A stretch of 64,000 nt of DNA from Xanthomonas bonasiae (GCF_017163705.1 NZ_JAFIWB010000003.1:225929-289928); one strand, 5' to 3'. Counted from the stretch's first letter, positions 9,630 through 20,280 are shown. The notes: generated by a model from the sequence alone, not told the origin. Numbers and translations: made by a program.

Positions 9630-11882
9630 ATGTCGTATCCGTCGCTCGTCGCTCGCCTGTCGGATCTGCCGCTGCGTCGCAAGTTCGTCTGGCAAACCCT
9701 GCTGCTCGGCAGCGGCATCGTGCTGCTGGCGATCCTCGCCGCGCGCATGCAGTACGTGGATATCCGCAACACCCGCGAGCAGGCGTTGAAGAGCCAGATC
9801 GAGCTGGCGATCGGCGTGGTCCAGGCCTACGCGGCCAACGTGGAGGGCGGGCAGATGCCGCTGGACGAGGCGCAGCGCACCGCGCTGGCCACGCTGGAGT
9901 CGATGCGCGCCCGCGACGGCGTGGACTATTTCTACGTGCACGACATGCGTCCGACCATGCTGATGCACCCGACCCGCCACGACCTGGTCGGCAAGGACAT
10001 CGGCAACGTGCTCAGCGCCGACGGCAAGCCGATCTTCCGCCAGTTCGCCGCGGCGGCCGCGGCCGGCGGCGGCTATGTGGACTACCTGTGGCCCAAGCCG
10101 GGCAACGACAAGCCGGTCGAGAAGGTGTCCTACAACGCGCCGTTCAAGCCCTGGAACTGGGTGATCGGCACCGGCGTGTACATGGACGACGTGCAGGCGC
10201 AGGCGCTGCTGTTCACCGGCGTGATGACCGTGGCCGGCGGCGTGCTGGTGCTGATCACCTTCGGCATCAACTGGCTGATCGGCAGCTCGGTGCTGGTGCC
10301 GGTGTCGCGCACGCTGCAGGCGATCCGCGCGGTGTCCCGCGGCGACCTGAGCGTGCGCATCGACAATCCCGGACGCGACGAGACCGGGCAGATGCTGCGC
10401 GCCACCGGCGAGATGATCCAGATGCTGGAACGCTTCTCCAGCGAGACCGCGAAGATGGCGGTGCTGCACGCCGACAAGGACATGTCGCACCGCATGCCGC
10501 AGGACTTCCCCGGCGTGTACGGCGAGCTCAGCAAAAGCATCAACACGATGATGTTCGAGCACCTGGACGCGATCGTCGACGCGATCGCGGTGCTCAACGA
10601 ATACGCCAACGGCGACCTCCATCGCGATGCGCGGCGCCTGCCCGGCAGCCGCGCGGTGCTGCACGAATCGATGGATGCGGCCAAGGCCAGCCTGCTGGCG
10701 ATCAACACCGAGATCAAGCGCCTGGCCGCGGCGGCCGCCGCCGGCGACTTCAGCGCCCGCGGCGATGCGACGCATTTCCAGCACGACTTCCGGCTGATGG
10801 TGCAGGACCTCAACGCGATGATGGAGGTCAGCGACCACAACCTGGGGCAGTTGTCCACGCTGCTGCAGGCCATCGCCGCCGGCGACCTGAGCGTACGCAT
10901 GCAGGGCGAGTTCCACGGCGTGTTCGCGACCATGCGCGACGACGCCAATGCCACCGCCGCCCAGTTGGCCGACATCGTCGGCCGCATCCAGACCGCGGCG
11001 CTGAGCATCAACACCGCGACCACCGAGATCGCCGCCGGCAACGACGACCTGTCGCGCCGCACCGAGCAGCAGGCCGCTAGCCTGGAGGAAACCGCCGCGT
11101 CGATGGAAGAGCTGACCTCCACCGTCAAGCAGAACGCCGAACATGCCCGCCAGGCCAACCAGCTCGCGGTCGGCGCCGCCGCGGTCGCTTCGCAGGGCGG
11201 CGACGTGGTCGGCCAGGTGGTGAGCACGATGAGCGGCATCGAGACCTCCTCCAAGAAGATCGCCGACATCATTTCGGTGATCGACGGCATCGCCTTCCAG
11301 ACCAACATCCTGGCGCTCAACGCCGCGGTGGAAGCGGCGCGTGCCGGCGAACAGGGTCGCGGTTTCGCCGTGGTCGCCAGCGAGGTGCGCACCCTCGCCC
11401 AGCGTTCGGCCGGTGCCGCCAAGGAGATCAAGGGCCTGATCGACGACTCGGTGACCCGCGTCGCCGAAGGCTCGGCACTGGTCGATCGCGCCGGGCAGAC
11501 CATGGCCGAGATCGTGTCCTCGGTGCAGCGCGTCACCGACATCATGGGCGAGATCTCTGCCGCCTCGCAGGAGCAGTCGTCCGGGATCGAGCAGGTCAAC
11601 CAGACCGTCACCCAGATGGACGAGGCCACGCAGCAGAACGCCGCGCTGGTCGAGGAAGCCAGCGCATCGGCGCGGGCGCTGGAGGAAGAGGCGCGCCTGC
11701 TGAGCGAGGCCGCAGCGGTGTTCCGGCTCGGCACCGGCGGCGGCAGCAACCCCGCTGCGGCCACGCCCGTGCGCGCAGCGCCCGCACGCGCGGCGTCGCG
11801 TCCGGCGGCGGCCAAACCGGCCCCGCGCCAGGCGGCGGGCAAGCGCGCGGCGGTGACGGAAACGGACTGGGCGGAGTTCTGA
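9630..11882 (+). CDS. Methyl-accepting chemotaxis protein with single Cache sensor (MCP4)
   Basis: Chemoreceptor of 750 aa. TM1 (about 21-41) is followed by a periplasmic single-Cache domain of the sCache_2 type (about 45-180), with the typical [16 protein letters not shown] start and VDYLWPKPG, then [14 protein letters not shown] at its end. TM2 (about 192-215), HAMP and two to three further HAMP-like repeats (to about 440) lead into the MCP signalling domain (about 450-690). The Ala-rich tail ends in DWAEF, an xWxxF-type CheR/CheB tether. There is no PAS domain, unlike MCP1-3. It starts 34 nt after a sigma28-type promoter and is preceded by a terminator, so it is its own unit. sCache_2 domains often bind small carboxylates, but the ligand here cannot be read from sequence. 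Confidence 0.95.
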   Translation: MSYPSLVARLSDLPLRRKFVWQTLLLGSGIVLLAILAARMQYVDIRNTREQALKSQIELAIGVVQAYAANVEGGQMPLDEAQRTALATLESMRARDGVDYFYVHDMRPTMLMHPTRHDLVGKDIGNVLSADGKPIFRQFAAAAAAGGGYVDYLWPKPGNDKPVEKVSYNAPFKPWNWVIGTGVYMDDVQAQALLFTGVMTVAGGVLVLITFGINWLIGSSVLVPVSRTLQAIRAVSRGDLSVRIDNPGRDETGQMLRATGEMIQMLERFSSETAKMAVLHADKDMSHRMPQDFPGVYGELSKSINTMMFEHLDAIVDAIAVLNEYANGDLHRDARRLPGSRAVLHESMDAAKASLLAINTEIKRLAAAAAAGDFSARGDATHFQHDFRLMVQDLNAMMEVSDHNLGQLSTLLQAIAAGDLSVRMQGEFHGVFATMRDDANATAAQLADIVGRIQTAALSINTATTEIAAGNDDLSRRTEQQAASLEETAASMEELTSTVKQNAEHARQANQLAVGAAAVASQGGDVVGQVVSTMSGIETSSKKIADIISVIDGIAFQTNILALNAAVEAARAGEQGRGFAVVASEVRTLAQRSAGAAKEIKGLIDDSVTRVAEGSALVDRAGQTMAEIVSSVQRVTDIMGEISAASQEQSSGIEQVNQTVTQMDEATQQNAALVEEASASARALEEEARLLSEAAAVFRLGTGGGSNPAAATPVRAAPARAASRPAAAKPAPRQAAGKRAAVTETDWAEF

Positions 11883-11953
11883 GCGCTGCGCCGCGGCCCG
11901 GCCATCCAATCGGACTTGCATCACAGTTGCATCGGTGCCGCGCACGGGCGATC

Positions 11954-11980
11954 TCAAGCGTCCGTCCGCGCAGTCGATAT
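11954..11980 (+). promoter_or_regulatory. Sigma28 (FliA)-type promoter for the orphan sensor and MCP5
   Basis: TCAAGCGT (11954-11961), an 11-nt spacer, and GTCGATAT (11973-11980). This is a weaker match than the others but has identical geometry. The first ATG is 69 nt downstream; no further site occurs before MCP5, so the two genes are probably co-transcribed. Confidence 0.6.
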
Positions 11981-12048
11981 CGAATTAACGATGCGTGAAT
12001 GCGGTCACCGCAGCCACCTCGCCATTGCCGCCGCTTCGGGAGCCTGAG

Positions 12049-12618
12049 ATGCCGCGCTATACCGATCTGAAATCGTCCCTGCTCGCGTCGCTGCTGTGCG
12101 TGCTCGGCTGCGCCGCGGTGATCGGGGTGGCGCATCTGAGCACCCGCACCCTCGACGACTCGCGCCAGCACCTGCTGCAGTTGCAGACCCGGCAAGCGCC
12201 GTCGGCCATGGCCTTGCGCGAGCTGCGCGCGCAGCTCGCGGAACTGCGTCTGTACCAGCTGTCGTTGATCGCCGCGACCGGCAATGCCGCGGAAGTGGCC
12301 GACTACGACCAGCGTATCGAACGCTCGATGCGCGGCGCGCGCACGCAGGTGGCGCGGTACATCGCTACCGCGCCGAGCGGCGACGAACGCCGCCGCTTCG
12401 CCACGGTCCAGGCGGAGCTGGACGCTTATCTGCAGCTGCACCGGCAGATCAGCAGCGCGGTGCATGCCGGCGATCGCGAACGCGCCCGCCAGCTGTCCAC
12501 GCAACAGGCGCTGCCGCAGCGCCGCGCCCTGTTCGCCGACCTGGAGGAACTGAGCCGGGTCAACGCCGCGCACGCGCTGCATCCGGACGCCGACGCGCCC
12601 GCCTACGTCGCCCGCTAG
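12049..12618 (+). CDS. Stand-alone MCP-type four-helix sensor domain without signalling domain
   Basis: A 189-aa protein with one N-terminal membrane segment (about residues 10-28) and an all-helical domain of about 150 residues. It aligns throughout with the periplasmic 4HB sensor of MCP5 encoded 52 nt downstream: shared landmarks are [13 protein letters not shown] against [13 protein letters not shown], and LDAYLQ in both. It stops before any TM2, HAMP or MCP domain. The ATG at 12049 was preferred over an in-frame ATG at 11995 because GGAG lies about 9 nt upstream and it puts the anchor at the terminus. The frame is intact, which argues against simple decay. It could form mixed dimers with MCP5 or sequester its ligand; alternatively it is a remnant of a partial duplication. 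Confidence 0.85.
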   Translation: MPRYTDLKSSLLASLLCVLGCAAVIGVAHLSTRTLDDSRQHLLQLQTRQAPSAMALRELRAQLAELRLYQLSLIAATGNAAEVADYDQRIERSMRGARTQVARYIATAPSGDERRRFATVQAELDAYLQLHRQISSAVHAGDRERARQLSTQQALPQRRALFADLEELSRVNAAHALHPDADAPAYVAR

Positions 12619-12670
12619 CCCCACTGCGGTACTGCCTCGCCATCGCCCAATCCGCTGCACGGAAACGCCA

Positions 12671-14932
12671 ATGAACGTCTTCAAGCAACTGAAAATCCGC
12701 GACAAGCTGATCTTCGCATTCGCCCTGACCACGCTGCTGACCGTGATCCTGGGCGTGTTCACCTATTCGCGCACCACCTTGGCGATGTCCGAGCTCAAGC
12801 GCATCGAGCTGGATTGGGTGCCGGCCACGCAGGCGCTGGCCGAAGTGCGCGCGCAGCTCGGCGAGTTCCGCACCTACGAGCTGGCGCAGATCGCGCGCGC
12901 CGACGACCCGGAAGCGATGGCCGACTATTTCAAGCGCATGCAGAAGGTGCGCACGGAAGTGGCCAAGAACCAGGCCATCATCGAACGGGTGATGCTGGAA
13001 AAGACGCAGCGGCAGATGTATGCCGGGGTCAAGGAAAAACTGGACGCCTACCTGCAGGCCAACACGCTGATGGGCGATGCGATGCGCGGCGGCGACGTCG
13101 CCGCGGCGCAGGCCGTCTCCGACAAGCAGTCGCGGCCGCTGCGGCGCGAACTGTTCGAACGGATCGTGGCGCTGACCGACTACAACGTCGCCCAGCTGAA
13201 CCAGGAAATGGACACCATCAACGCGCAGCTGGCGCGCACCAAGCTGCTGATCATGAGCCTGCTCGCACTGGCCATCGCGGCCGCAGCCAGCGTCGGCTGG
13301 ATGATTTCGCGCGGCATCGCGCGCCAGCTCGACGCGGCACGGCAACTGTCGCAGGCCATCGCCCGCGGCGAACTGGACAGCGCCGTACGCGCGCGCTCCA
13401 ACGACGAGGTCGGCCAGCTGATGGGCGACATGCTGGACATGCGCAGCCGCATCCGCGAGGTGATCGATGCGCAGAACCTGATGGCGCAGCGCCACGAACA
13501 GGGCACGATCAGCTATCGCATGGACGCGACCGCCTTCCCCGGCGACTACGGGCACATGGTCAAGGCCACCAACGATCTGGTCGCCTCGCACGTGGCGGTG
13601 AAGCTGCGCCTGGTGCAGATCATCCAGCGCTACGCGATCGGCGACCTGTCCGAGGACATGGAGCGCCTGCCCGGCGAGAAAGCCGTGCTGACCGAGGCGA
13701 TGGACACCGCCAAGGCCAACCTGACCGCGATGAACGTACAGGTCAAGCAACTGGCCGAAGCCGCGGCGATCGGCGACTTCAGCGCGCGCGGCGACGCCGA
13801 GCGCTTCCAGTACGATTTCCGGGCGATGGTGCAGAACCTCAACGCGATGATGGAGGTCAGCGACCGCACCCTCGGCGAGCTGTCGCAGCTGCTGCAGGCC
13901 ATCGCCGCCGGCGACCTGAGCGTGCGCATGCATGGCGAGTTCCACGGTGTGTTCGCCAAGATGCGCGACGACGCCAATGCCACCGCCGAGCAGTTGGCCG
14001 ATATCGTCGGCCGCATCCAGGGCGCAGCGGCCAGCATCAACGTCGCCTCGTCGGAAATCGCCGCCGGCAACGACGACCTGTCGCGGCGCACCGAGCAGCA
14101 GGCGGCCAGCCTGGAAGAGACCGCCGCCTCGATGGAGGAACTGACCTCCACCGTCAAGCAGAACGCCGAACACGCGCGCCAGGCCAACCAGCTTGCGGTC
14201 GGTGCGGCCGCGGTCGCCTCGCAGGGCGGCGACGTGGTCGGCCAGGTGGTCGCCACCATGAGCGGCATCGAGACCTCGTCGAAGAAGATCGCCGACATCA
14301 TCAGCGTCATCGACGGCATCGCCTTCCAGACCAATATCCTGGCGCTCAACGCCGCGGTGGAAGCGGCGCGCGCCGGCGAACAGGGCCGCGGCTTCGCCGT
14401 GGTCGCCAGCGAGGTGCGGACGCTGGCCCAGCGCTCGGCCGGCGCGGCCAAGGAGATCAAGGGCCTGATCGACGACTCGGTGACCCGCGTCGCCGAAGGC
14501 TCGGCCCTGGTCGATCGCGCCGGACAGACCATGCAGGAGATCGTGTCCTCGGTGCAGCGCGTCACCGACATCATGGGCGAGATTTCCGCCGCCTCGCAGG
14601 AGCAGTCGCTGGGCATCGAGCAGGTCAACCAGACCGTGACCCAGATGGACGAGGCCACGCAGCAGAACGCGGCGCTGGTCGAGGAAGCCACCGCCGCGGC
14701 GCGTACGCTGCAGACCCAGGCCGGCCAGCTCAGCGCCACCGTCGCCGAGTTCAAGCTGGACCCGCAGGCCAGCGCACCGGCGCCGCAGGCCGCGCCTGTC
14801 GCAAAAGCCAGGCCGTCCGTGCGCGCCAAGGCCTCTGCGGTGGCGACCGCACCGCGTGCGCCTGCGCGCATCCGCAGCGTGACGGGCACGGCACGCGCCT
14901 CCGCCACCGAAGACCAGTGGCAGGAGTTCTGA
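12671..14932 (+). CDS. Methyl-accepting chemotaxis protein with four-helix-bundle sensor and poly-HAMP (MCP5)
   Basis: Chemoreceptor of 753 aa. TM1 (about 12-32) and a 4HB-type periplasmic domain (about 35-185) are followed by TM2 (about 190-212), HAMP and several HAMP-like repeats (to about 445), then the MCP signalling domain (about 450-695). It shares its post-HAMP segment with MCP4 (for example [11 protein letters not shown] in both) but has a different sensor, consistent with domain shuffling. The tail ends in QWQEF, an xWxxF CheR/CheB tether. It lies 52 nt after the orphan sensor gene, whose product resembles its sensor, and directly before cheR. Confidence 0.95.
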   Translation: MNVFKQLKIRDKLIFAFALTTLLTVILGVFTYSRTTLAMSELKRIELDWVPATQALAEVRAQLGEFRTYELAQIARADDPEAMADYFKRMQKVRTEVAKNQAIIERVMLEKTQRQMYAGVKEKLDAYLQANTLMGDAMRGGDVAAAQAVSDKQSRPLRRELFERIVALTDYNVAQLNQEMDTINAQLARTKLLIMSLLALAIAAAASVGWMISRGIARQLDAARQLSQAIARGELDSAVRARSNDEVGQLMGDMLDMRSRIREVIDAQNLMAQRHEQGTISYRMDATAFPGDYGHMVKATNDLVASHVAVKLRLVQIIQRYAIGDLSEDMERLPGEKAVLTEAMDTAKANLTAMNVQVKQLAEAAAIGDFSARGDAERFQYDFRAMVQNLNAMMEVSDRTLGELSQLLQAIAAGDLSVRMHGEFHGVFAKMRDDANATAEQLADIVGRIQGAAASINVASSEIAAGNDDLSRRTEQQAASLEETAASMEELTSTVKQNAEHARQANQLAVGAAAVASQGGDVVGQVVATMSGIETSSKKIADIISVIDGIAFQTNILALNAAVEAARAGEQGRGFAVVASEVRTLAQRSAGAAKEIKGLIDDSVTRVAEGSALVDRAGQTMQEIVSSVQRVTDIMGEISAASQEQSLGIEQVNQTVTQMDEATQQNAALVEEATAAARTLQTQAGQLSATVAEFKLDPQASAPAPQAAPVAKARPSVRAKASAVATAPRAPARIRSVTGTARASATEDQWQEF

Positions 14933-14974
14933 AGGCGGCAGCGGCAGCGGCCCATGCCGCGCCTTGTTCCGGCG

Positions 14975-15001
14975 TCAATTTCGCCCGGCGCCGGCCGATA
15001 A
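14975..15001 (+). promoter_or_regulatory. Sigma28 (FliA)-type promoter for cheR-cheD-cheB
   Basis: TCAATTTC (14975-14982), an 11-nt spacer, and a perfect consensus -10 box GCCGATAA (14994-15001). The cheR ATG is 29 nt downstream. Confidence 0.8.
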
Positions 15002-15029
15002 CCCGATAGACCGATCACCGCTGCGAGCC

Positions 15030-15896
15030 ATGGCCACTCCAACGTCTTCCCTGCCCCACCCCGGTTCCGACAACCGCGACTTCGAATTCAGCGATCGCGA
15101 TTTCAAGCGGGTCTGCGACCTGATCTACCAGAAGGCGGGCATCGCGCTGGCCCCGGCCAAGCGCGACATGGTCTACGGCCGGCTGTCGCGGCGCCTGCGC
15201 ACGCTAGGCCTGCGCTCGTTCCGCGAGTACCTGGACTGGCTGGAGCGCGACGGCGGCGACGAGTGGGAGGCGTTCACCAACGCGCTGACCACCAACCTGA
15301 CCTCGTTCTTCCGCGAGCCGCATCACTTCGAGCGCCTGCGCGAAGAGCTGCAGAAGCACGCTGCCTCCGCGCCGCTGAAGATCTGGTCGTGCGCCGCCTC
15401 CACCGGCGAGGAGCCGTATTCGCTGGCGATCACCGCCTGCGAGGCGTTCGGCACGCTGACCCCGCCGGTGCGGATCCTGGCCACCGACGTGGACACCCAG
15501 GTGCTGGCGACCGCCTCGCGCGGCGTGTATGCGGTCGATCGCATCTCCAGCCTGGACCCGGCGCTCAAGCGCAAGTACTTCCAGCGCGGCAGCGGCGCCA
15601 ACGAGGGCCAGTGCCGGGTGGTGCCGGCGCTGCGCGAGCTGCTCGAGTTCCGCCAGTTGAACCTGCTGGAGCCGCGCTACGACGTCAGCGGCCCATACCT
15701 GGCGCTGTTCTGCCGCAACGTGATGATTTATTTCGACAAGCCCACCCAACGTGGCATCCTGTCGCGGCTGATCCCGCATCTGGACGACGAAGGCATGCTC
15801 TACACCGGCCATTCGGAAAACTACCTGCATGCGGCCGACCTGATCCAGCCCTGCGGCCGCACGCTGTACCGGCGCGCCGCCAAGGCACGCGCATGA
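15030..15896 (+). CDS. cheR: Chemotaxis protein methyltransferase CheR
   Basis: S-adenosylmethionine-dependent enzyme that methylates glutamates in MCP signalling helices during adaptation. The 288-aa product has the N-terminal helical CheR domain (about residues 18-75) and the methyltransferase domain, with the SAM-binding segment [11 protein letters not shown] at about residue 120 and [11 protein letters not shown] near the end. The ATG at 15030 sits 29 nt after a consensus sigma28-type promoter and gives the normal family length. Its TGA overlaps the cheD ATG (ATGA at 15893). Substrates probably include the five MCPs upstream, three of which carry a docking pentapeptide. Confidence 0.97.
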   Translation: MATPTSSLPHPGSDNRDFEFSDRDFKRVCDLIYQKAGIALAPAKRDMVYGRLSRRLRTLGLRSFREYLDWLERDGGDEWEAFTNALTTNLTSFFREPHHFERLREELQKHAASAPLKIWSCAASTGEEPYSLAITACEAFGTLTPPVRILATDVDTQVLATASRGVYAVDRISSLDPALKRKYFQRGSGANEGQCRVVPALRELLEFRQLNLLEPRYDVSGPYLALFCRNVMIYFDKPTQRGILSRLIPHLDDEGMLYTGHSENYLHAADLIQPCGRTLYRRAAKARA

Positions 15897-16495
15897 GAGC
15901 CGCCACGATGGTCGCGGATCAGGTGATGCGCTACCACGACACCCGCTTCCAGACCATTGCGGCGAAGCTGTTGCCGACCCAGTATCTGGTCGTGGACGAC
16001 GACACCGCGCTGACCACCATCCTCGGTTCCTGCGTGGCCGCCTGCATCCGCGACCCGCTGCTGAAGATCGGCGGCATGAACCACTTCATGCTGCCCGACG
16101 GCCAGGCCGGCGACGGCGCACCGGCGCGCTACGGCAGCTATGCGATGGAAGTGCTGATCAACGACCTGCTCAAGCGCGGCGCCAGCCGCAGCCGCCTGGA
16201 AGCCAAGGTGTTCGGCGGCGGCAACGTGCTCAAGGGTTTCACCAACAACCCGGTCGGCACCCGCAACGCCGAGTTCGTGCTGAACTACCTGAAAGCCGAG
16301 CAGATTCCGGTGGTGGCCGAGGACCTGCGCGGCATCCATCCGCGCAAGATCTGGTTCTTCCCCGGCACCGGCCGCGTGGTCGTGCAGCGCCTGCCGCATG
16401 CGCACGAAGAAGCCGAAATCGCCGCCGCCGAATCGGCGGTGCGTGCCCGCCTCGCCAAAGCGCCCGTCACCGGCGCCGTGGAGTTGTTCGAATGA
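15893..16495 (+). CDS. cheD: Chemoreceptor glutamine deamidase CheD
   Basis: Deamidates glutamine residues in MCPs so that they become methylatable, and in some bacteria works with CheC. The 200-aa product carries the catalytic Cys in ILGSCVAAC and the His in GGMNHFMLP, in the usual order. It starts inside the cheR stop (ATGA) and ends overlapping the cheB start in the same way, so the three adaptation enzymes are translationally coupled. The ATG at 15893 is chosen over upstream in-frame starts because those lie inside cheR. Confidence 0.96.
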   Translation: MRAATMVADQVMRYHDTRFQTIAAKLLPTQYLVVDDDTALTTILGSCVAACIRDPLLKIGGMNHFMLPDGQAGDGAPARYGSYAMEVLINDLLKRGASRSRLEAKVFGGGNVLKGFTNNPVGTRNAEFVLNYLKAEQIPVVAEDLRGIHPRKIWFFPGTGRVVVQRLPHAHEEAEIAAAESAVRARLAKAPVTGAVELFE

Positions 16496-17568
16496 CGTCA
16501 GAAATCCCCTGCCGCGTGCTGATCGTCGACGACTCCGCGGTCGTGCGGCAAATGCTGACCGAGATCCTGTCGCGCGCGCCCGGCATCGAAGTGGTCGGCT
16601 CGGCCGCCGATCCGATCCTGGCCCGCGAGAAGATCAAGCGGCTCAATCCGGACGTGATCACCCTGGACGTGGAAATGCCGCGCATGGACGGCCTGGCGTT
16701 CCTGGAAAACCTGATGCGGCTGCGGCCCACGCCGGTGGTGATGATCTCCTCGCTGACCGAGCGCGGCGCCGACACCACGCTGCAGGCGCTGGCGCTGGGC
16801 GCGGTCGATTTCATCTCCAAGCCCAAGCTCGACGTGGCCCGCGGCCTGGAGGAATACGCCGAGGAAATCGTCGGCAAGGTCAAGGCCGCGGCCAAGGCCA
16901 AGGTCCGCGCGCTCGACCGCCCGGCCGCGCCGCGGCCTGCCGGCAACGCCGTGATCACGCCGAGCGCCGTGTCGACGCTGAAATTCCGCACCACCGACCG
17001 GCTGATCGCGATCGGCGCCTCCGCCGGCGGCACCGAGGCGCTGCGCGTGGTCCTGGAAGGCATGCCGGCCGATGCGCCGGCGGTGGTGATGACCCAGCAC
17101 CTGCCGGCCGGCTTCAGCACCGCCTTCGCCGACCGTCTCAACCGGCATTCGGCGATGGCGGTACGCGAGGCCAGCGAAGGCGAAGCGATCCTGCCCGGCC
17201 ACGCCTACCTGCCGCCCGGCGGCAAGCACCTGCAGGTGGTCCGCGACGGCGCCCGCTGGCGTTGCAAGATCGACGACGGCCCGCCGGTCAACCGGCACAA
17301 GCCGGCGGTGGACGTGCTGTTCCAGTCGGTGGCGCGCAACGCCGGCGCCAACGCGATCGGCGCGGTGCTGACCGGCATGGGCGACGACGGCGCACGCGGC
17401 CTGCTGGAAATGCTGCAGGCCGGCGCCAGCACCCTGGTCCAGGACGAAGCCACCAGCGTGGTCTGGGGCATGCCCGGCACCGCATTCCGGCTCGGCGCCG
17501 CGCAGGAGGTGTTGCCGCTGGACCGGATCGCCGAACGCCTGATCGCCTTGTCCAACCAGGCCCGCTAG
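16492..17568 (+). CDS. cheB: Chemotaxis methylesterase/deamidase CheB
   Basis: Response regulator that demethylates MCPs when phosphorylated by CheA. The 358-aa product has a receiver domain (about 5-110) with VDDSAVVR, phospho-acceptor Asp in TLDVEMP, switch residues in MISSLT and Lys in ISKPK. A linker leads to the methylesterase domain (about 165-350), where the catalytic triad is visible: Ser in [10 protein letters not shown], His in MTQHLP and Asp in GMGDDGARG. The ATGA overlap with cheD indicates coupled translation. Confidence 0.97.
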   Translation: MTSEIPCRVLIVDDSAVVRQMLTEILSRAPGIEVVGSAADPILAREKIKRLNPDVITLDVEMPRMDGLAFLENLMRLRPTPVVMISSLTERGADTTLQALALGAVDFISKPKLDVARGLEEYAEEIVGKVKAAAKAKVRALDRPAAPRPAGNAVITPSAVSTLKFRTTDRLIAIGASAGGTEALRVVLEGMPADAPAVVMTQHLPAGFSTAFADRLNRHSAMAVREASEGEAILPGHAYLPPGGKHLQVVRDGARWRCKIDDGPPVNRHKPAVDVLFQSVARNAGANAIGAVLTGMGDDGARGLLEMLQAGASTLVQDEATSVVWGMPGTAFRLGAAQEVLPLDRIAERLIALSNQAR

Positions 17569-17572
17569 CCCC

Positions 17573-20221
17573 ATGCCGCGCCAGCGCGTCCGCACCCCGA
17601 ACGCGCCCAGCGAACCCGCTGCGATCTCGGCTTCCTGCCTGGCCAGGCTGCAGGATTCCGAACAGGCCCTGCTGAGCTGCCTGCAGCAGGCGCCCGACGG
17701 CGTGGTGGTGATCGACGCGGACGCGCGCATCCTCGCCTTCAATCAGACCGCCGAGGCGCTGTGGGGCCTGTCGCAGGCGCAGGTGCTGGGGCGTTCGCTC
17801 GGCGAACTGGTGCCGGACGAGGCGCGCGCGCCGTTCCTGGCCAGATGCATGCGGCAGCGCGCCGACACGCCCGGCGACGGCTACGAACTGCAGTTGCCCG
17901 GCAACGACGGCGTGCAGCGCTGGGTGTCGGTCAGCGCGGCCACGGTGCCGCAGCAACCGGCGCCGCTGTCCGTGGTGTTCGTGCGCGACATCAGCGCCGA
18001 ACGCGAGCGCGACGCCAAGATGCGGCTGCTGTCGCTGGCCCTGGACCGCAGCGACAACGCCATCGTGGTCTGCGACCCGCAGCTGGCGATCCTGTACGTC
18101 AACGCCGGCTTCGTGCACATGTTCGGCTATGCCGCCGAGGAAGTGCGCGGACTGCTGCCCAGCAGCGTGCTGCCCGGCATCGGCACCGACATGCAGGCGG
18201 TACGGCTGACCCGCGAACGCGTGGTCGGCGGCCTGGGCCACCAGACCGATCTGCTGGTCTACCGCAAGGACGGCTCGCCGCTGTGGACCACGCTGATGGC
18301 CAATCCGATCGCCGACGCGGACGGCGGCATCCAGCACTACGTGGTCTCGTTCACCGACATCACCCAGAGCAAGATGCACGAGATCCTGCACAAGAACGTG
18401 CTCGACGCGCTGGTCCGCGAACAGCCGCTGGTCGACGTGGCCACGCTGATCTGCAGCGAGGTCGAACGCATCGCCCCGCAGGTGGTGGCCTCGATCATCA
18501 GCGTCGATGGCGACGGGCGGCTGCACCCGCTGGCCTCGCCGAGCCTGCCGACCGCCTTCAACGAGGCGGCCGAATGCATGCGCGTGGGTCCCACCGCCGG
18601 TGCCTGCGGCGCGGCGATCTGGCGCGGCAAGCAGGTGCTGGTGCGCGACGCCGCCACCGATCCGCTGTTCGCCGAGTACCGGCCGCTGGTGCAACAGCTC
18701 GGCCTGGGCAGCTGCGTGGCCAGTCCGATCAAGTCCAGCGGCGGGCGCGTGCTCGGCAGTTTCGCGCTGTATTACCGCGACGTCTGCGAACCGCAGGCCT
18801 GGCACCTGCGGCTGATCGAGCTGTGCCTGCACCTGTGCGCGCTGGCGCTGGAGCGCGAGCAGACCAAGGCGCGCGTGCACCAGTTGGCGTTCTACGACTC
18901 GCTGACCGGCCTGCCCAACCGGGTGATGTTCAGCGCCCGCGCCGAGCAGGCGCTGGCCGCCGCCGAATACCACGCGTTTCCGGTGGCGATCCTGTTCGTC
19001 GACATCGACCGCTTCAAGCGCGTCAACGAGACCCAGGGCCACGCCGCCGGCGACGGCATGCTGCGCGACATCGCGCGGCGCCTGGGCGAGACCTTGAACG
19101 CGACCGACCTGATCGGCCGCCAGGCCGGCGACGAGTTCGTGCTGATGCTGCCGCAGTGCGGCGCCGAGCAGGCCGCCGGGGTGGCCGAGCGCCTGTTGCT
19201 GGCGCTGGCCGAGCCGCTGGTGGTCGGGCACGTGACCCTGCACCCAGGCGCCAGCATCGGCGTGGCGATGTTCCCCGACGACGGCCGCGACATCGAGACC
19301 CTGCTGCGCCACGCCGACCTGGCCATGTACCGGGCCAAGAACGAAGGCGGCGGCAGTTTCCGCTTCTTCAGCGCCGACATGAACCGCATGGCGCAGGAAC
19401 GCGTGGCGCTGGAGACCGCGCTGCGCGAAGCGTTGCGCCGCGACCAGCTGCAGCTGCACTACCAGCCGCAGCTGCACAGCCAGCCGCCCTACGCGCTGTA
19501 CGGGGTGGAGGCGCTGCTGCGCTGGCAGCACCCGCATCTGGGCGACATCTCGCCGGCGCGCTTCGTGCCGATGGCCGAGGAATGCGGACTGATCGACGAA
19601 CTCGGGCATTGGGTGCTGCGCCAGGCCTGCCGGCAGATGGCCGATTGGCGCCTGCGCGGCGTGCCGGTGCCGCGCGTGGCGGTCAACCTGTCGGCCAGCA
19701 ACTTCGCCGACGCGCAGTTGCCGGCGCGGGTGGCGCAGATGCTGAGCGCGCATGCGCTGGCGCCCAGCGACCTGGCGCTGGAAATGACCGAGAGCGTCAT
19801 GCTGTCCAACGCACCGGCGGTGCTGGCCAATCTGCGTCAGCTGCAGGCCAGCGGCGTACGCCTGTCGCTGGACGACTTCGGCACCGGCTATTCCAGCCTC
19901 AGCCATCTGCACCAGCTGCCGGTCAACGAACTCAAGCTGGACATGAGCTTCGTCCGCGACCTGGAACACAGCGAGACCGCACGCGCGCTGACCACCTCGG
20001 TGCTGCGCATCGGCGAGAGCCTGCGCCTGCATACCGTCGCCGAGGGCGTGGAAACCGAGGCGCAGCGGGCCTTCCTGGCGTGGCTCGGTTGCGACGTGCT
20101 GCAGGGCTTCCTGTTCGCGCCCGCGCTGCCGGCGACGCAGCTGGAACACTGGATCGGCGCGCATCGGGCCGAGGCGGCAGCGGCCGCGCCGCCCGCAACG
20201 TCCGGCGCGGCGCCTCCGTAG
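17573..20221 (+). CDS. PAS-PAS-GAF-GGDEF-EAL protein, probable c-di-GMP phosphodiesterase
   Basis: An 882-aa cytoplasmic signalling protein. Two PAS domains (about 25-135 and 145-265), a GAF-like domain (about 275-430), a GGDEF domain (about 435-600) and an EAL domain (about 615-870) are visible. The GGDEF signature is altered to AGDEF, and the RxxD inhibitory site is replaced by NATD, so cyclase activity is doubtful. The EAL domain keeps its catalytic residues: VEALLRW, LEMTESVM, LDDFGTGYSS, LKLDMSFV, AEGVET and the Gln in LQGF. Net c-di-GMP hydrolysis is therefore likely, with the GGDEF domain perhaps a GTP sensor. It begins 4 nt after the cheB stop, so it is probably co-expressed with the adaptation enzymes. 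No strong ribosome binding site is seen, which suggests coupling. Confidence 0.9.
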   Translation: MPRQRVRTPNAPSEPAAISASCLARLQDSEQALLSCLQQAPDGVVVIDADARILAFNQTAEALWGLSQAQVLGRSLGELVPDEARAPFLARCMRQRADTPGDGYELQLPGNDGVQRWVSVSAATVPQQPAPLSVVFVRDISAERERDAKMRLLSLALDRSDNAIVVCDPQLAILYVNAGFVHMFGYAAEEVRGLLPSSVLPGIGTDMQAVRLTRERVVGGLGHQTDLLVYRKDGSPLWTTLMANPIADADGGIQHYVVSFTDITQSKMHEILHKNVLDALVREQPLVDVATLICSEVERIAPQVVASIISVDGDGRLHPLASPSLPTAFNEAAECMRVGPTAGACGAAIWRGKQVLVRDAATDPLFAEYRPLVQQLGLGSCVASPIKSSGGRVLGSFALYYRDVCEPQAWHLRLIELCLHLCALALEREQTKARVHQLAFYDSLTGLPNRVMFSARAEQALAAAEYHAFPVAILFVDIDRFKRVNETQGHAAGDGMLRDIARRLGETLNATDLIGRQAGDEFVLMLPQCGAEQAAGVAERLLLALAEPLVVGHVTLHPGASIGVAMFPDDGRDIETLLRHADLAMYRAKNEGGGSFRFFSADMNRMAQERVALETALREALRRDQLQLHYQPQLHSQPPYALYGVEALLRWQHPHLGDISPARFVPMAEECGLIDELGHWVLRQACRQMADWRLRGVPVPRVAVNLSASNFADAQLPARVAQMLSAHALAPSDLALEMTESVMLSNAPAVLANLRQLQASGVRLSLDDFGTGYSSLSHLHQLPVNELKLDMSFVRDLEHSETARALTTSVLRIGESLRLHTVAEGVETEAQRAFLAWLGCDVLQGFLFAPALPATQLEHWIGAHRAEAAAAAPPATSGAAPP

Positions 20222-20280
20222 CCGGTCGCGGCACAGTTATTGCTTGATCCGCAGCACGTTTTTTTACCCCCCGTCAGGCA

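Noticed and set aside
11916..11933. Direct repeat TTGCATC-ACAG-TTGCATC after MCP4 as a regulator site
   Set aside because: Only two 7-nt units with no known consensus; it lies upstream of the better supported sigma28-type site and could be chance.
12049..12618. Orphan sensor gene as a frameshifted N-terminal part of MCP5
   Set aside because: MCP5 has its own complete sensor with TM1 and TM2, so the upstream gene is a paralogous copy rather than the missing front of MCP5.
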